A DNA stretch of 64,000 nucleotides from Pseudomonas shirazensis (GTDB lineage: Bacteria; Pseudomonadota; Gammaproteobacteria; Pseudomonadales; Pseudomonadaceae): the NCBI RefSeq assembly GCF_014268785.2, contig NZ_JABWRD020000005.1, forward strand, positions 1-64,000, given 5' to 3'. Within the stretch, counting starts at the first letter, position 1; the number at the start of each line of letters is the position of its first letter. Made by a program: the position numbers and the translations under genes. The notes under the pieces are model-generated. The model saw only the letters and a list, made by a program, of their open reading frames with translations, had not been told where the DNA came from and searched no databases. Positions 1-6,921 of the stretch are shown here, in pieces.

Positions 1-31
1 GCTACTACCAACCTCAAGCGTTTAACACTTG

Positions 32-58
32 CCTCGCTGCGACTGCATCGCTGCGAGG
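32..58. other. Imperfect hairpin in the leading gene-free stretch
   Basis: Two 11-nt arms with one mismatch (32-42 and 48-58) flank a 5-nt loop. The first 194 bases hold no supported gene; this hairpin lacks a T-run and may be the tail of an upstream transcription unit that lies outside the window, or just structured DNA. Function unknown. Confidence 0.3.
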
Positions 59-194
59 TGGCGAATAATACGCGATCTGAATTTGGAGTCAACACCTTGA
101 TCTGAAAAAACTTTCGCACTGATAACACCCTTCCCGGCAACTAAACAGCGGCGCAATTGATCTGTAGAGAAACACCCAGAGGAGCACAGCGGTA

Positions 195-1088
195 ATGAGC
201 GATGCGCACAGCGACAAAACCCCTGGCCTGTCGGCGGATGAAGAACAGGAAATCAGCCATAACCAACCGCCCCGGGCAGCGGTGCTGCACGAGATCATCC
301 GCGCCCAAGGCGACCAGGAGCTGGAGCGAACCCTCGCCGCGCTGTGGTGGTCGGCACTTGCCGCCGGCCTCAGCATGGGCCTGTCGTTGATGGCTATGGG
401 CTTGTTCTATGCCCGCCTGCCAGAAGGTGACAGTGCACAGGTCATCGCCAGCCTTGGCTACTGCGCCGGGTTTCTCGCCGTGATCCTGGCGCGCCAGCAG
501 CTGTTTACCGAAAACACGCTCACTGCCGTGCTGCCAGTGATGACTACCCCGACCCTGGGCAACCTCGGCCGCTTGCTGCGTTTGTGGAGCGTGGTGCTGC
601 TGGGCAATATGGCCGGCACGCTGCTGGTGTCCTGGGTCATGCTCGAGCTGCCGATTTTCGACAGCAAGGCAGACGTGGCATTCCTGGAGATAGGCCGCAA
701 GGTCATGCACAACGACATCAGCCAGATGTTTGCCAAAGGCATCATATCGGGCTGGATGATCGCAACCATGGTCTGGATGATCCCGGCAATGGAGAACGCC
801 AAGATCTGGATCATCCTGCTGATCACCTACATGATGGCCCTCGGCGACTTCACCCATATCGTGGTGGGCTCGGTTGAGGTTTCCTACCTGGTCTGGGCTG
901 GCGATGAAACCTGGCAGGCTTTTCTGTTCGAGTTTGCCCTGCCTACCTTGGCCGGCAACATCATCGGTGGCAGCTTCATCTTTGCCTTGATCAGCCACGC
1001 CCAGGTACGCAGCGACAGCGGCAAGCCACCGTCCAAGCTATTAAAGGAAGCCAACCAAAATAACGATCGCCAAGAGCCGCATCTTTAA
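195..1088 (+). CDS. Formate/nitrite transporter (FNT) family membrane protein, YfdC-like
   Basis: A 297-aa integral inner-membrane protein. The hydrophilic N-terminus (about 55 residues) is followed by about six hydrophobic segments, as in the pentameric FNT channels for small monovalent acids such as formate, nitrite or hydrosulfide. The extended acidic N-terminus and the ARQQLFTEN segment around residue 100 resemble the YfdC subgroup, whose substrate is not settled. An AGAGGAG ribosome site lies about 10 bases before the ATG. It stands alone on its strand; the next gene is convergent and starts its 3' end only 3 bases away. Family is clear, substrate is inferred only. Confidence 0.85.
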   Translation: MSDAHSDKTPGLSADEEQEISHNQPPRAAVLHEIIRAQGDQELERTLAALWWSALAAGLSMGLSLMAMGLFYARLPEGDSAQVIASLGYCAGFLAVILARQQLFTENTLTAVLPVMTTPTLGNLGRLLRLWSVVLLGNMAGTLLVSWVMLELPIFDSKADVAFLEIGRKVMHNDISQMFAKGIISGWMIATMVWMIPAMENAKIWIILLITYMMALGDFTHIVVGSVEVSYLVWAGDETWQAFLFEFALPTLAGNIIGGSFIFALISHAQVRSDSGKPPSKLLKEANQNNDRQEPHL

Positions 1089-1091
1089 TAG

Positions 1092-2186
1092 CTAACGCGA
1101 GACAACTGAACTGGGTTGCGCCCTGCCCTGCTGACGCAGGGGGCGCGGTTGCCACCAGTTCTGCCCGGCGTGGGGTGAGTCGAGGCTGACACGCTCGCCC
1201 ATCTGCGGCGTACTCAGTTTGACGTGAGCAGCGCCGGCCAGCGCGAGAATACGTTCGAACGGTTCCTGCCAGGTATGGGTAGACAAATCAAAGGTGCCAT
1301 TGTGGATAGGCAGCATCCAACGCCCACGCAGATCCAGGTGCGCTTGCAAGCTTTGCTCGGGCTGCATGTGCACGCTGGGCCAGGCCAGGTTGTAGGCGCC
1401 GGTTTCAATCAGCGTGAGGTCGAACGGACCGTAGCGCTCGCCTATCTGACGAAAGCCATCGAAGTAACCGGTATCGCCACTGAAAAACAGCCGCAGCCCG
1501 TCATCGATGATCACCCAGGAGGCCCACAACGTCTGATTGCTGTCAAACAGACCGCGCCCGGAGAAGTGCTGCGCAGGTGTGGCGGCAAAGCGCACGCCCG
1601 CCACCTCCGCCTCCTGCCACCAATCGAGTTGGCGCACCTTGCCAGCTGGCACACCCCACCCGATCAGGCGGTCACCAACTCCTAGCGGCACCAGGAAAAC
1701 ATCCGTGCGCGGCGCCAATTGGCGAATGGCATGCTCGTCGAGGTGATCGAAGTGATCATGGGACAGGATCACGGCTGCCAACGGCGGAATTTCGTTGGGC
1801 GCCAACGGCGAAGGGTGAAAGCGCTGCGGCCCGGCCCACTGCACCGGCGAGGCGCGCTCGGCAAACACCGGGTCGGTGAGGAAAAAGCGCCCACGCAGCT
1901 TGAGCAGTATCGTCGAGTGCCCCAGCCGCCACAGACTGTGGTCTGGTGAATCAAGCAACTGCTGCCGGCTCATCGGCTGCAAGGTAATAGCCGTCGCTGG
2001 CCGCGTTTGCGATGGTTTGCGCAAGAACAGGTATTTGAGACCAATGCGCAGTTTTTTCAGCATGCCGTCCTGTGGCAGGGCCGCATGGTTGTGAAAGCGC
2101 CCATCCTGATAACGCGCCGGTTCACCGGCGGGGGAGTCCGTGGGCAGCATGAACAGGAGCACTCCGCAGAGAAACAAGGCCTTCAT
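1092..2186 (-). CDS. Metallo-beta-lactamase-fold hydrolase (NAPE-PLD / UlaG-like)
   Basis: A 364-aa protein with a hydrophobic N-terminal signal-like segment (MKALFLCGVLLFML) and the MBL metal motif SHDHFDHLD in the middle; a later conserved FSGDTGYFDGF segment supplies the bridging Asp. This layout matches bacterial MBL hydrolases related to N-acyl-phosphatidylethanolamine phospholipase D, which act on lipid or phosphoester substrates; the substrate here is unknown. I chose the ATG at 2186, not the open frame 25 codons upstream, because GGGGTAAT sits just before it and a signal peptide follows at once. It is divergent from the diguanylate cyclase gene, with 125 bases between them. Confidence 0.8.
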   Translation of the reverse strand: MKALFLCGVLLFMLPTDSPAGEPARYQDGRFHNHAALPQDGMLKKLRIGLKYLFLRKPSQTRPATAITLQPMSRQQLLDSPDHSLWRLGHSTILLKLRGRFFLTDPVFAERASPVQWAGPQRFHPSPLAPNEIPPLAAVILSHDHFDHLDEHAIRQLAPRTDVFLVPLGVGDRLIGWGVPAGKVRQLDWWQEAEVAGVRFAATPAQHFSGRGLFDSNQTLWASWVIIDDGLRLFFSGDTGYFDGFRQIGERYGPFDLTLIETGAYNLAWPSVHMQPEQSLQAHLDLRGRWMLPIHNGTFDLSTHTWQEPFERILALAGAAHVKLSTPQMGERVSLDSPHAGQNWWQPRPLRQQGRAQPSSVVSR

Positions 2187-2311
2187 ATTACCCCACAGCG
2201 TTGGATCAACCGTGAATTGGCTTGTAAGGTCATTTTTCGCTGCGGTGAGTCTGTTGAACAATATTCACGCGATTTATGCGATAAACGGCGTCCCACGGAA
2301 GAACCACGACC

Positions 2312-3388
2312 ATGATCGACAACAGAAGCGGCAAGGGACTCTCATTCGTCAGGCGCATCTACCTGCCCAGGATTCTCGGCATGGCCATCGGCCTGTTCAG
2401 CGTGATGGCCGCCATGGCGCCGCTGCACCCTCCCGGCTGGATCTGGGCATTGATGCTGGCCAATGGTTTGCTCTGGCCACACGTTGCTTATCTATGGGCC
2501 AAGCATTCCACTGCGCCCTACCGCGCCGAACAACGCAACCTGCTGCTGGACTCACTGATGGGCGGCTTCTGGGTGGCGGCCATGCATTTCAATCCTTTGC
2601 CCACCGTGACCATCCTGTCGATGATGACCATGAACAATGTTGCCGCCGGCGGCAAAGCCCTGCTGGCGCGCGGGCTGCTCGGGCAATTGGCCGGGATGCT
2701 GCTCGCCAGCGCGATCCTAGGCAGCGGCCTGCAGTTGCAGACCAGCGCCCTGCAGGTCTGGGCGTGCCTGCCAATGCTCGCCCTGTATCCCATGGCGCTG
2801 GGATGGGTGTGTTATCACCTGGCGATCAACCTGGCCGACCATAAACGTCAGCTCAGCGCACTGAGCCGTACCGACAGCCTGACTGGTTTGCTCAATCACG
2901 GCTCATGGAAGGACCTGCTCTTGCTCAAGTTCCAGATCAGCCGCCAACAGCGCCTGCCGGCAATGATCGCCCTGATCGACATTGACCATTTCAAGGCCAT
3001 CAACGACACCTATGGTCACGTCGTCGGTGACTGTGTGCTGCGCCATTTGAGCCAGGAGCTGCAGCGCAGCCTTGGCCCGGATGATCAGGCTGGGCGCTAC
3101 GGTGGCGACGAGTTCTGCGTGATATTCCCAGGGGCTGACCAAGCCCGGGCTGGGCTGGCGATGGAAGCGCTGCGTGAGCGGGTAAATGCCTACCGCAACC
3201 CGCAACTACCCATGTTACGGATCAGTCTGAGCATTGGTCTGGCAGCCTATGATGAGCTTTTGAAGTCGCCGGAGCACTGGCTGGAACACGCCGACAAAGC
3301 ACTCTATGCCGCCAAACATCAGGGCCGCGACCAGGTCAGCTTCAATCATGGGCCTGCTGCCCCGCTCAGGCTGGCATACCCAGACTGA
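2312..3388 (+). CDS. Membrane diguanylate cyclase (MASE2-like sensor + GGDEF)
   Basis: A 358-aa protein that should make cyclic-di-GMP from two GTP. Residues about 18-175 form a hydrophobic multi-pass region similar to MASE2 sensors (AdrA/DgcC type). The GGDEF domain follows (about 180-345), with the signature GGDEF at 264-268 and substrate contacts in DIDHFKAINDTYGH. The usual inhibitory RxxD site just upstream of the signature is absent: the equivalent residues are GPDD. Product feedback at that site is therefore unlikely, an inference. Monocistronic; divergent from the MBL hydrolase gene. Confidence 0.9.
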   Translation: MIDNRSGKGLSFVRRIYLPRILGMAIGLFSVMAAMAPLHPPGWIWALMLANGLLWPHVAYLWAKHSTAPYRAEQRNLLLDSLMGGFWVAAMHFNPLPTVTILSMMTMNNVAAGGKALLARGLLGQLAGMLLASAILGSGLQLQTSALQVWACLPMLALYPMALGWVCYHLAINLADHKRQLSALSRTDSLTGLLNHGSWKDLLLLKFQISRQQRLPAMIALIDIDHFKAINDTYGHVVGDCVLRHLSQELQRSLGPDDQAGRYGGDEFCVIFPGADQARAGLAMEALRERVNAYRNPQLPMLRISLSIGLAAYDELLKSPEHWLEHADKALYAAKHQGRDQVSFNHGPAAPLRLAYPD

Positions 3389-3400
3389 GCGGGGCCACGT

Positions 3401-3721
3401 TCAACGCAGACGGCGCTCAGCGACTATCTCCGGCAGGTCGCTGCGCTGCAGATAAATGCGCAACGGCTCGGCGATATTCAGGCGGTCGTCCACATGCTGG
3501 CTGAGCAGCAGGGCCAGGCGCTCACGGCACAAAGCCATGCGCTGCCCGGACTCGGCCCGCCAGACGAATTCGCTACACGGTGTAATGCTGTCGTCCGCCA
3601 CATCCATGCCAAACGCATCTTCGGAAAAGCGCACGATATGACTGCCGCGCTTGGCGTGATAACCGACAAAGCCATTGAGCTGGTCGGCGGCGCTGCAGAT
3701 GTCTTGAGAAGTGATGGCCAT
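3401..3721 (-). CDS. Small Pseudomonas protein, DUF2025-like
   Basis: A 106-aa soluble protein starting MAITSQDICSAADQLNGF and containing FGMDVADDSITPCSEFVW. From memory this pattern matches the DUF2025 family, a Pseudomonas-restricted fold known from structural genomics (PA1123), with no assigned function. No signal peptide, membrane segment or catalytic motif is seen. It converges with the diguanylate cyclase gene (12 bases between the stops) and is divergent from the histidine kinase gene. Confidence 0.75.
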   Translation of the reverse strand: MAITSQDICSAADQLNGFVGYHAKRGSHIVRFSEDAFGMDVADDSITPCSEFVWRAESGQRMALCRERLALLLSQHVDDRLNIAEPLRIYLQRSDLPEIVAERRLR

Positions 3722-3906
3722 GGCGTACCTCGCTAATTAAGTGAGTGACGCACGCAAAGCCTGCGGCGACCTCTGGCGGGCCACGCGCAGCTGCCAGCCT
3801 AGCGCAACTGGCCAGCGCTTCGCCAAGCTTTTTGATCTGCTCCTGACAAGCCCGCTAGAATACCCGGCAAATCATTGATGTGGCCCAAGGGGCCGTGGAA
3901 CCCTGC

Positions 3907-5124
3907 ATGAACAACGCGGTAAGTTCCGACATCGCCACCATTGGTCGCATCAGTGCGGTGCCGGCGATTCTTCAGGTTATTTGCCAGAGCACCGGCATGC
4001 GCTTCGCTGCTGTCGCGCGCGTAACAGAGCACAGCTGGACCGCCTGCGCAGTGCTGGATGGCCTTGGATTTGGCCTGGACGTAGGCGGGGAACTGGATGT
4101 CACCACGACGTTGTGCGATGTAATTCGCAGTTCACATCAAGCCATCGTCATCGATAAGGCCAGTGAAGACCCGCTCTACTGCAACCACCCCACTCCGATA
4201 CAGTACAAGTTCGAAAGCTACATCTCGGTGCCCGTATATCTCCAGGATGGCAGTTTCTTCGGCACGATCTGCGCTCTCGACCCCGAGCCTTTTGCCCTGA
4301 AGAACAGCGCAATACAGCCGATGATAGAAGGCTTTGCCAAGCTACTTTCAGTGCAGATGGAACATGAAGAACACGCCCAGCGCACCGAGTTCGCGTTGCA
4401 GCAGGAGCGAGCGATGGCAGAGGTGCGCGAGCAGTTCATTGCCGTGCTGGGCCACGACCTGCGCAACCCGCTGTTTGCAATCACTGCCGGCGCAGAGCTG
4501 CTGGTGCAGCGCCTGACCGAGCAAAAACACCAGGCTCTGGCAAAGCACATCCTCACTTGCGGTCAACGGGCGAGCAATCTTGTGCGTGATGTGCTGGACT
4601 TCGCCCGCGGCCGCCTGGGCAGCGGTATCGCCCTTGCGCAGCAGCCGTGCCATGACCTGGCTGAGGTACTGCGGCACGTAGCCTCGGAACTGCAACGCGT
4701 CCACCCACAGCGCCAATTGCAGCTGCAACTGGGTGAGATCGGCGGTTTGTATTGTGACCCTGAGCGGATTGCCCAGTTGTTATCCAACCTGATCGCCAAC
4801 GCCCTGGTTCATGGTGACCCGCAGGGTACGGTGACGGTCGGTGCAAACATTCATGACGGCCACTTCCTGCTCAGCGTACATAACCTGGGCGAGCCGATCC
4901 CCGCGCAGACCCTCGCTCAGCTGTTTCAGCCCTTTACCCGAATACGCGCCACAGCCCATCAACAAGGCCTGGGCCTAGGCCTGTACATTGCCAAGCAAAT
5001 CGCCCTCGCCCACGGCGGGCACATGCAAGTGGCATCAAGCCTTGCGGGCGGAACTGTATTCAGCTTTCACCTGGCCGTTGATCGGCCTGAGACGGCTATT
5101 CAAGCACTGTTGCCGGAACAGTAA
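3907..5124 (+). CDS. GAF-domain sensor histidine kinase
   Basis: A 405-aa cytoplasmic kinase. The N-terminal GAF domain spans about residues 20-160; the HisKA dimerisation helix carries the phospho-accepting His in VLGHDLRNPL; the HATPase domain has the N box (LLSNLIANALVHG) and G box (QGLGLGLYIAKQIA). No membrane segment, so it should sense a cytoplasmic ligand through GAF. An in-frame GTG at 3880 exists, but the ATG at 3907 gives the usual N-terminus (MNNAVSSDIATIGR), so I use it. No response regulator is adjacent; the partner is unknown. Confidence 0.88.
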   Translation: MNNAVSSDIATIGRISAVPAILQVICQSTGMRFAAVARVTEHSWTACAVLDGLGFGLDVGGELDVTTTLCDVIRSSHQAIVIDKASEDPLYCNHPTPIQYKFESYISVPVYLQDGSFFGTICALDPEPFALKNSAIQPMIEGFAKLLSVQMEHEEHAQRTEFALQQERAMAEVREQFIAVLGHDLRNPLFAITAGAELLVQRLTEQKHQALAKHILTCGQRASNLVRDVLDFARGRLGSGIALAQQPCHDLAEVLRHVASELQRVHPQRQLQLQLGEIGGLYCDPERIAQLLSNLIANALVHGDPQGTVTVGANIHDGHFLLSVHNLGEPIPAQTLAQLFQPFTRIRATAHQQGLGLGLYIAKQIALAHGGHMQVASSLAGGTVFSFHLAVDRPETAIQALLPEQ

Positions 5125-5151
5125 GCCGCGCTGCGCCAGCAAGAAAATCCA

Positions 5152-5180
5152 GACAAAAAAATGGGCGACCGAAGTCGCCC
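5152..5180 (-). terminator. Rho-independent terminator of ccoM
   Basis: A perfect 7-bp stem GGGCGAC/GTCGCCC around a 4-nt loop (5163-5180). On the minus strand it is followed by a run of seven T. It lies just after the ccoM stop and about 40 bases after the end of the convergent kinase gene. Confidence 0.85.
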
Positions 5181-5213
5181 TAAATGCCTTGCGTGCTCAT
5201 GAATCGGGAAGGA

Positions 5214-5330
5214 TCAGCGCTGTTTGCGCTTGTGCGAATCCTTCCAGATGAAAATGCCCAGACCGGCGAAGAAGACCAGCATCAAACCGACCGTCACAAC
5301 ACCTGCGATAACCACATTGTCGAAGAACAT
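5214..5330 (-). CDS. ccoM: Cytochrome cbb3 oxidase small subunit CcoM
   Basis: A 38-aa single-span membrane protein: MFFDNVVIAGVVTVGLMLVF..., with one hydrophobic helix (about residues 5-29) and a basic tail KDSHKRKQR. Length and sequence pattern match CcoM, the tiny extra subunit first seen in the P. stutzeri cbb3 oxidase structure, which helps assembly or stability of the oxidase. AGGGAG lies 8 bases before the ATG, and a strong terminator follows, so it is a monocistronic gene away from the cco structural operon. Too short for most gene finders. Assignment rests on remembered similarity. Confidence 0.85.
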   Translation of the reverse strand: MFFDNVVIAGVVTVGLMLVFFAGLGIFIWKDSHKRKQR

Positions 5331-5465
5331 GTCGGCGCTCCCTGTTTATCTGCCGTCGTCCGATGGATGTAAGGTAGCGAATAGGAGCAGGGAGAAAATT
5401 GACCGGGGTCAATAGTGCCCGGGACCGGGCACTGGAGGTGGGCGCAGGGTTGACCTGCGTCAAGT

Positions 5466-5627
5466 TCAGCGCTTCTTGGGTTTGTTCTTGGGCTTTTTCT
5501 TTTTGCCAGCGGTCAGCGGCATGGCTTGCTCGAAGGCCTGGCGCATTTCATCAAGACGCTTGTCCTTGATGTCATGGATACGTTTGGCGCGCTCGGCACC
5601 GAAGTCGATCAGGTTGTCTTCACTCAT
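5466..5627 (-). CDS. Small basic hypothetical protein (53 aa)
   Basis: An open frame MSEDNLIDFGAERAKRIHDI..., ending in a lysine-rich tail (GKKKKPKNKPKKR). The N-terminal part is a charged amphipathic helix, the tail strongly basic, suggesting nucleic acid or ribosome contact, which is only a guess. No signal or membrane segment. It sits between ccoM and another small gene on the same strand. Pseudomonas genomes commonly carry such a gene; I know no function. Confidence 0.65.
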   Translation of the reverse strand: MSEDNLIDFGAERAKRIHDIKDKRLDEMRQAFEQAMPLTAGKKKKPKNKPKKR

Positions 5628-5687
5628 GGACGGGCCCGGCTGTCAGCAGATAAGTGCATGATGCCGCCAGGCGTCGATGTTGGCCAG

Positions 5688-6014
5688 TCAGACTTCGATA
5701 TCGACCAGCAGACCCTGGCGCGGGCGTTCGCCCAGAGGCGCTACAGGCACGGTGTTGTCGGCATTGAGTTCCTCACCGGCGAGTGCCTCGTAACGCTCGT
5801 CATCCTCATCGTGGCGGCGCTGATGCTGGCGGCGCTGCTCTTCACGCAGGAGCAAGGCCTGCTCGTTGGGGTCGCGCTGCTGCTTGAGGTTGATCGAGCT
5901 GTCGTCGGGAGCTGGCTGCGCAGGGACAACCGGGCGGATGTCCGGTGTCTGTTTGACCGGGTCGTGCTGGGTGGTCACGGGCATGGCACTGAGTGGAATG
6001 ATCGGCGGCAGCAT
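5688..6014 (-). CDS. Hypothetical hydrophilic Pseudomonas protein (108 aa)
   Basis: Starts MLPPIIPLSAMPVTTQHDPV and continues with a Pro-rich stretch, then a charged, likely coiled segment rich in Arg, Gln, Asp and Glu (residues about 50-80), ending GLLVDIEV. No signal peptide, no known domain. The start at 6014 is preferred because CAGGAG lies 6-10 bases ahead; an open frame 19 codons further upstream has no such signal. Same strand as the small basic gene downstream and the lipoprotein gene upstream. Function unknown. Confidence 0.7.
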   Translation of the reverse strand: MLPPIIPLSAMPVTTQHDPVKQTPDIRPVVPAQPAPDDSSINLKQQRDPNEQALLLREEQRRQHQRRHDEDDERYEALAGEELNADNTVPVAPLGERPRQGLLVDIEV

Positions 6015-6103
6015 TGAGGTTCTCCTGTCACTACTGTATCGGCCGGTGTGAACCGGCCTTGAGTGCCTCACTACGGGAAACGAGCGCCGCCAGCCAGGCT
6101 TGC

Positions 6104-6799
6104 TTAATCGGGTAGATCGTCATCTGCATCATCCGGCTCAGGGCTGACTTCGCTCCACGGCCGTTTGTAGACCTTCTGCCACACCGCATCCAGATGATCA
6201 CGCAGGACCTGCGCGGCATTCTTCAGTGAAGCGCTATCAACCCGCTCACCGCCGATAGGTTGTTCACCTGCCGGGCTGATCAAGGACTGACCGGTGATGC
6301 TGTAGACCGAAGCACCTTCACGCAGTTCGATTGCAATGTCATGCGGGTCAATACCACCACCGCAGAATGCGTGGCTGGCCACCGTCACTTCGGCGACACC
6401 GTCGCCATTCAGATCGCTGACGTCACTGACATCGGTATAGAAGTCGATATCCAGGTCCAGCCCCGGGCAGGTGGTCTCTTGCTCGATCTGCCAGCGCGGC
6501 TTGAACGCTTCGCTGCCGGCAGTGCGCCCGTACAGGGTGGCTTTGAGCACCACCTTGTCGACTTCCTGCTCGCTCTCGGGGTCACTGGCCTGGCCATCGG
6601 TACGGCTCAACACCAACAGCCCCTCGCCGTCGCGGTCGCGAAAATGCACGCTCTTGATCGGTGTACGCACACCCAGCACCTCAAGCTGCTCGGCGGCGAT
6701 CGGCGCCAAGGACTGGAAATTGTTCTGCTCGCAACCGCCCATCAGCAGCAAGCTGCCCAGGCCCACGGAAGCGGTCAACCAACGGTACTTGGCAGGCAT
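6104..6799 (-). CDS. Putative outer-surface or periplasmic lipoprotein
   Basis: A 231-aa protein with a lipoprotein signal: LLLMGGC puts the lipidated Cys at residue 23. The mature part contains SDLNGDGVAEVTVASHAFCGGGIDP, an FG-GAP/calcium-loop-like DxNxDG motif, a pattern seen in M949_RS01915-type proteins. The tail is very acidic (PEPDDADDDLPD). It is divergent from rapA with 122 bases between. Role unknown; a calcium-binding envelope protein is an inference from the loop. Confidence 0.7.
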   Translation of the reverse strand: MPAKYRWLTASVGLGSLLLMGGCEQNNFQSLAPIAAEQLEVLGVRTPIKSVHFRDRDGEGLLVLSRTDGQASDPESEQEVDKVVLKATLYGRTAGSEAFKPRWQIEQETTCPGLDLDIDFYTDVSDVSDLNGDGVAEVTVASHAFCGGGIDPHDIAIELREGASVYSITGQSLISPAGEQPIGGERVDSASLKNAAQVLRDHLDAVWQKVYKRPWSEVSPEPDDADDDLPD

Positions 6800-6921
6800 T
6801 GGGCTGGGTATCCTCGTCGCTGCGGGTGGGCGTCGATGAAACGGCTAGTCTGTTAACTCTTTGGTCTGCCCGGTCTATCCGTTAACATAGCCGGCTTTTC
6901 ATCGGCGGGAGTTCAGGCAGT

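Noticed and set aside
32..58. tRNA or rRNA remnant in the first 60 bases
   Set aside because: Only one hairpin is present; no cloverleaf arms, anticodon or CCA end could be assembled.
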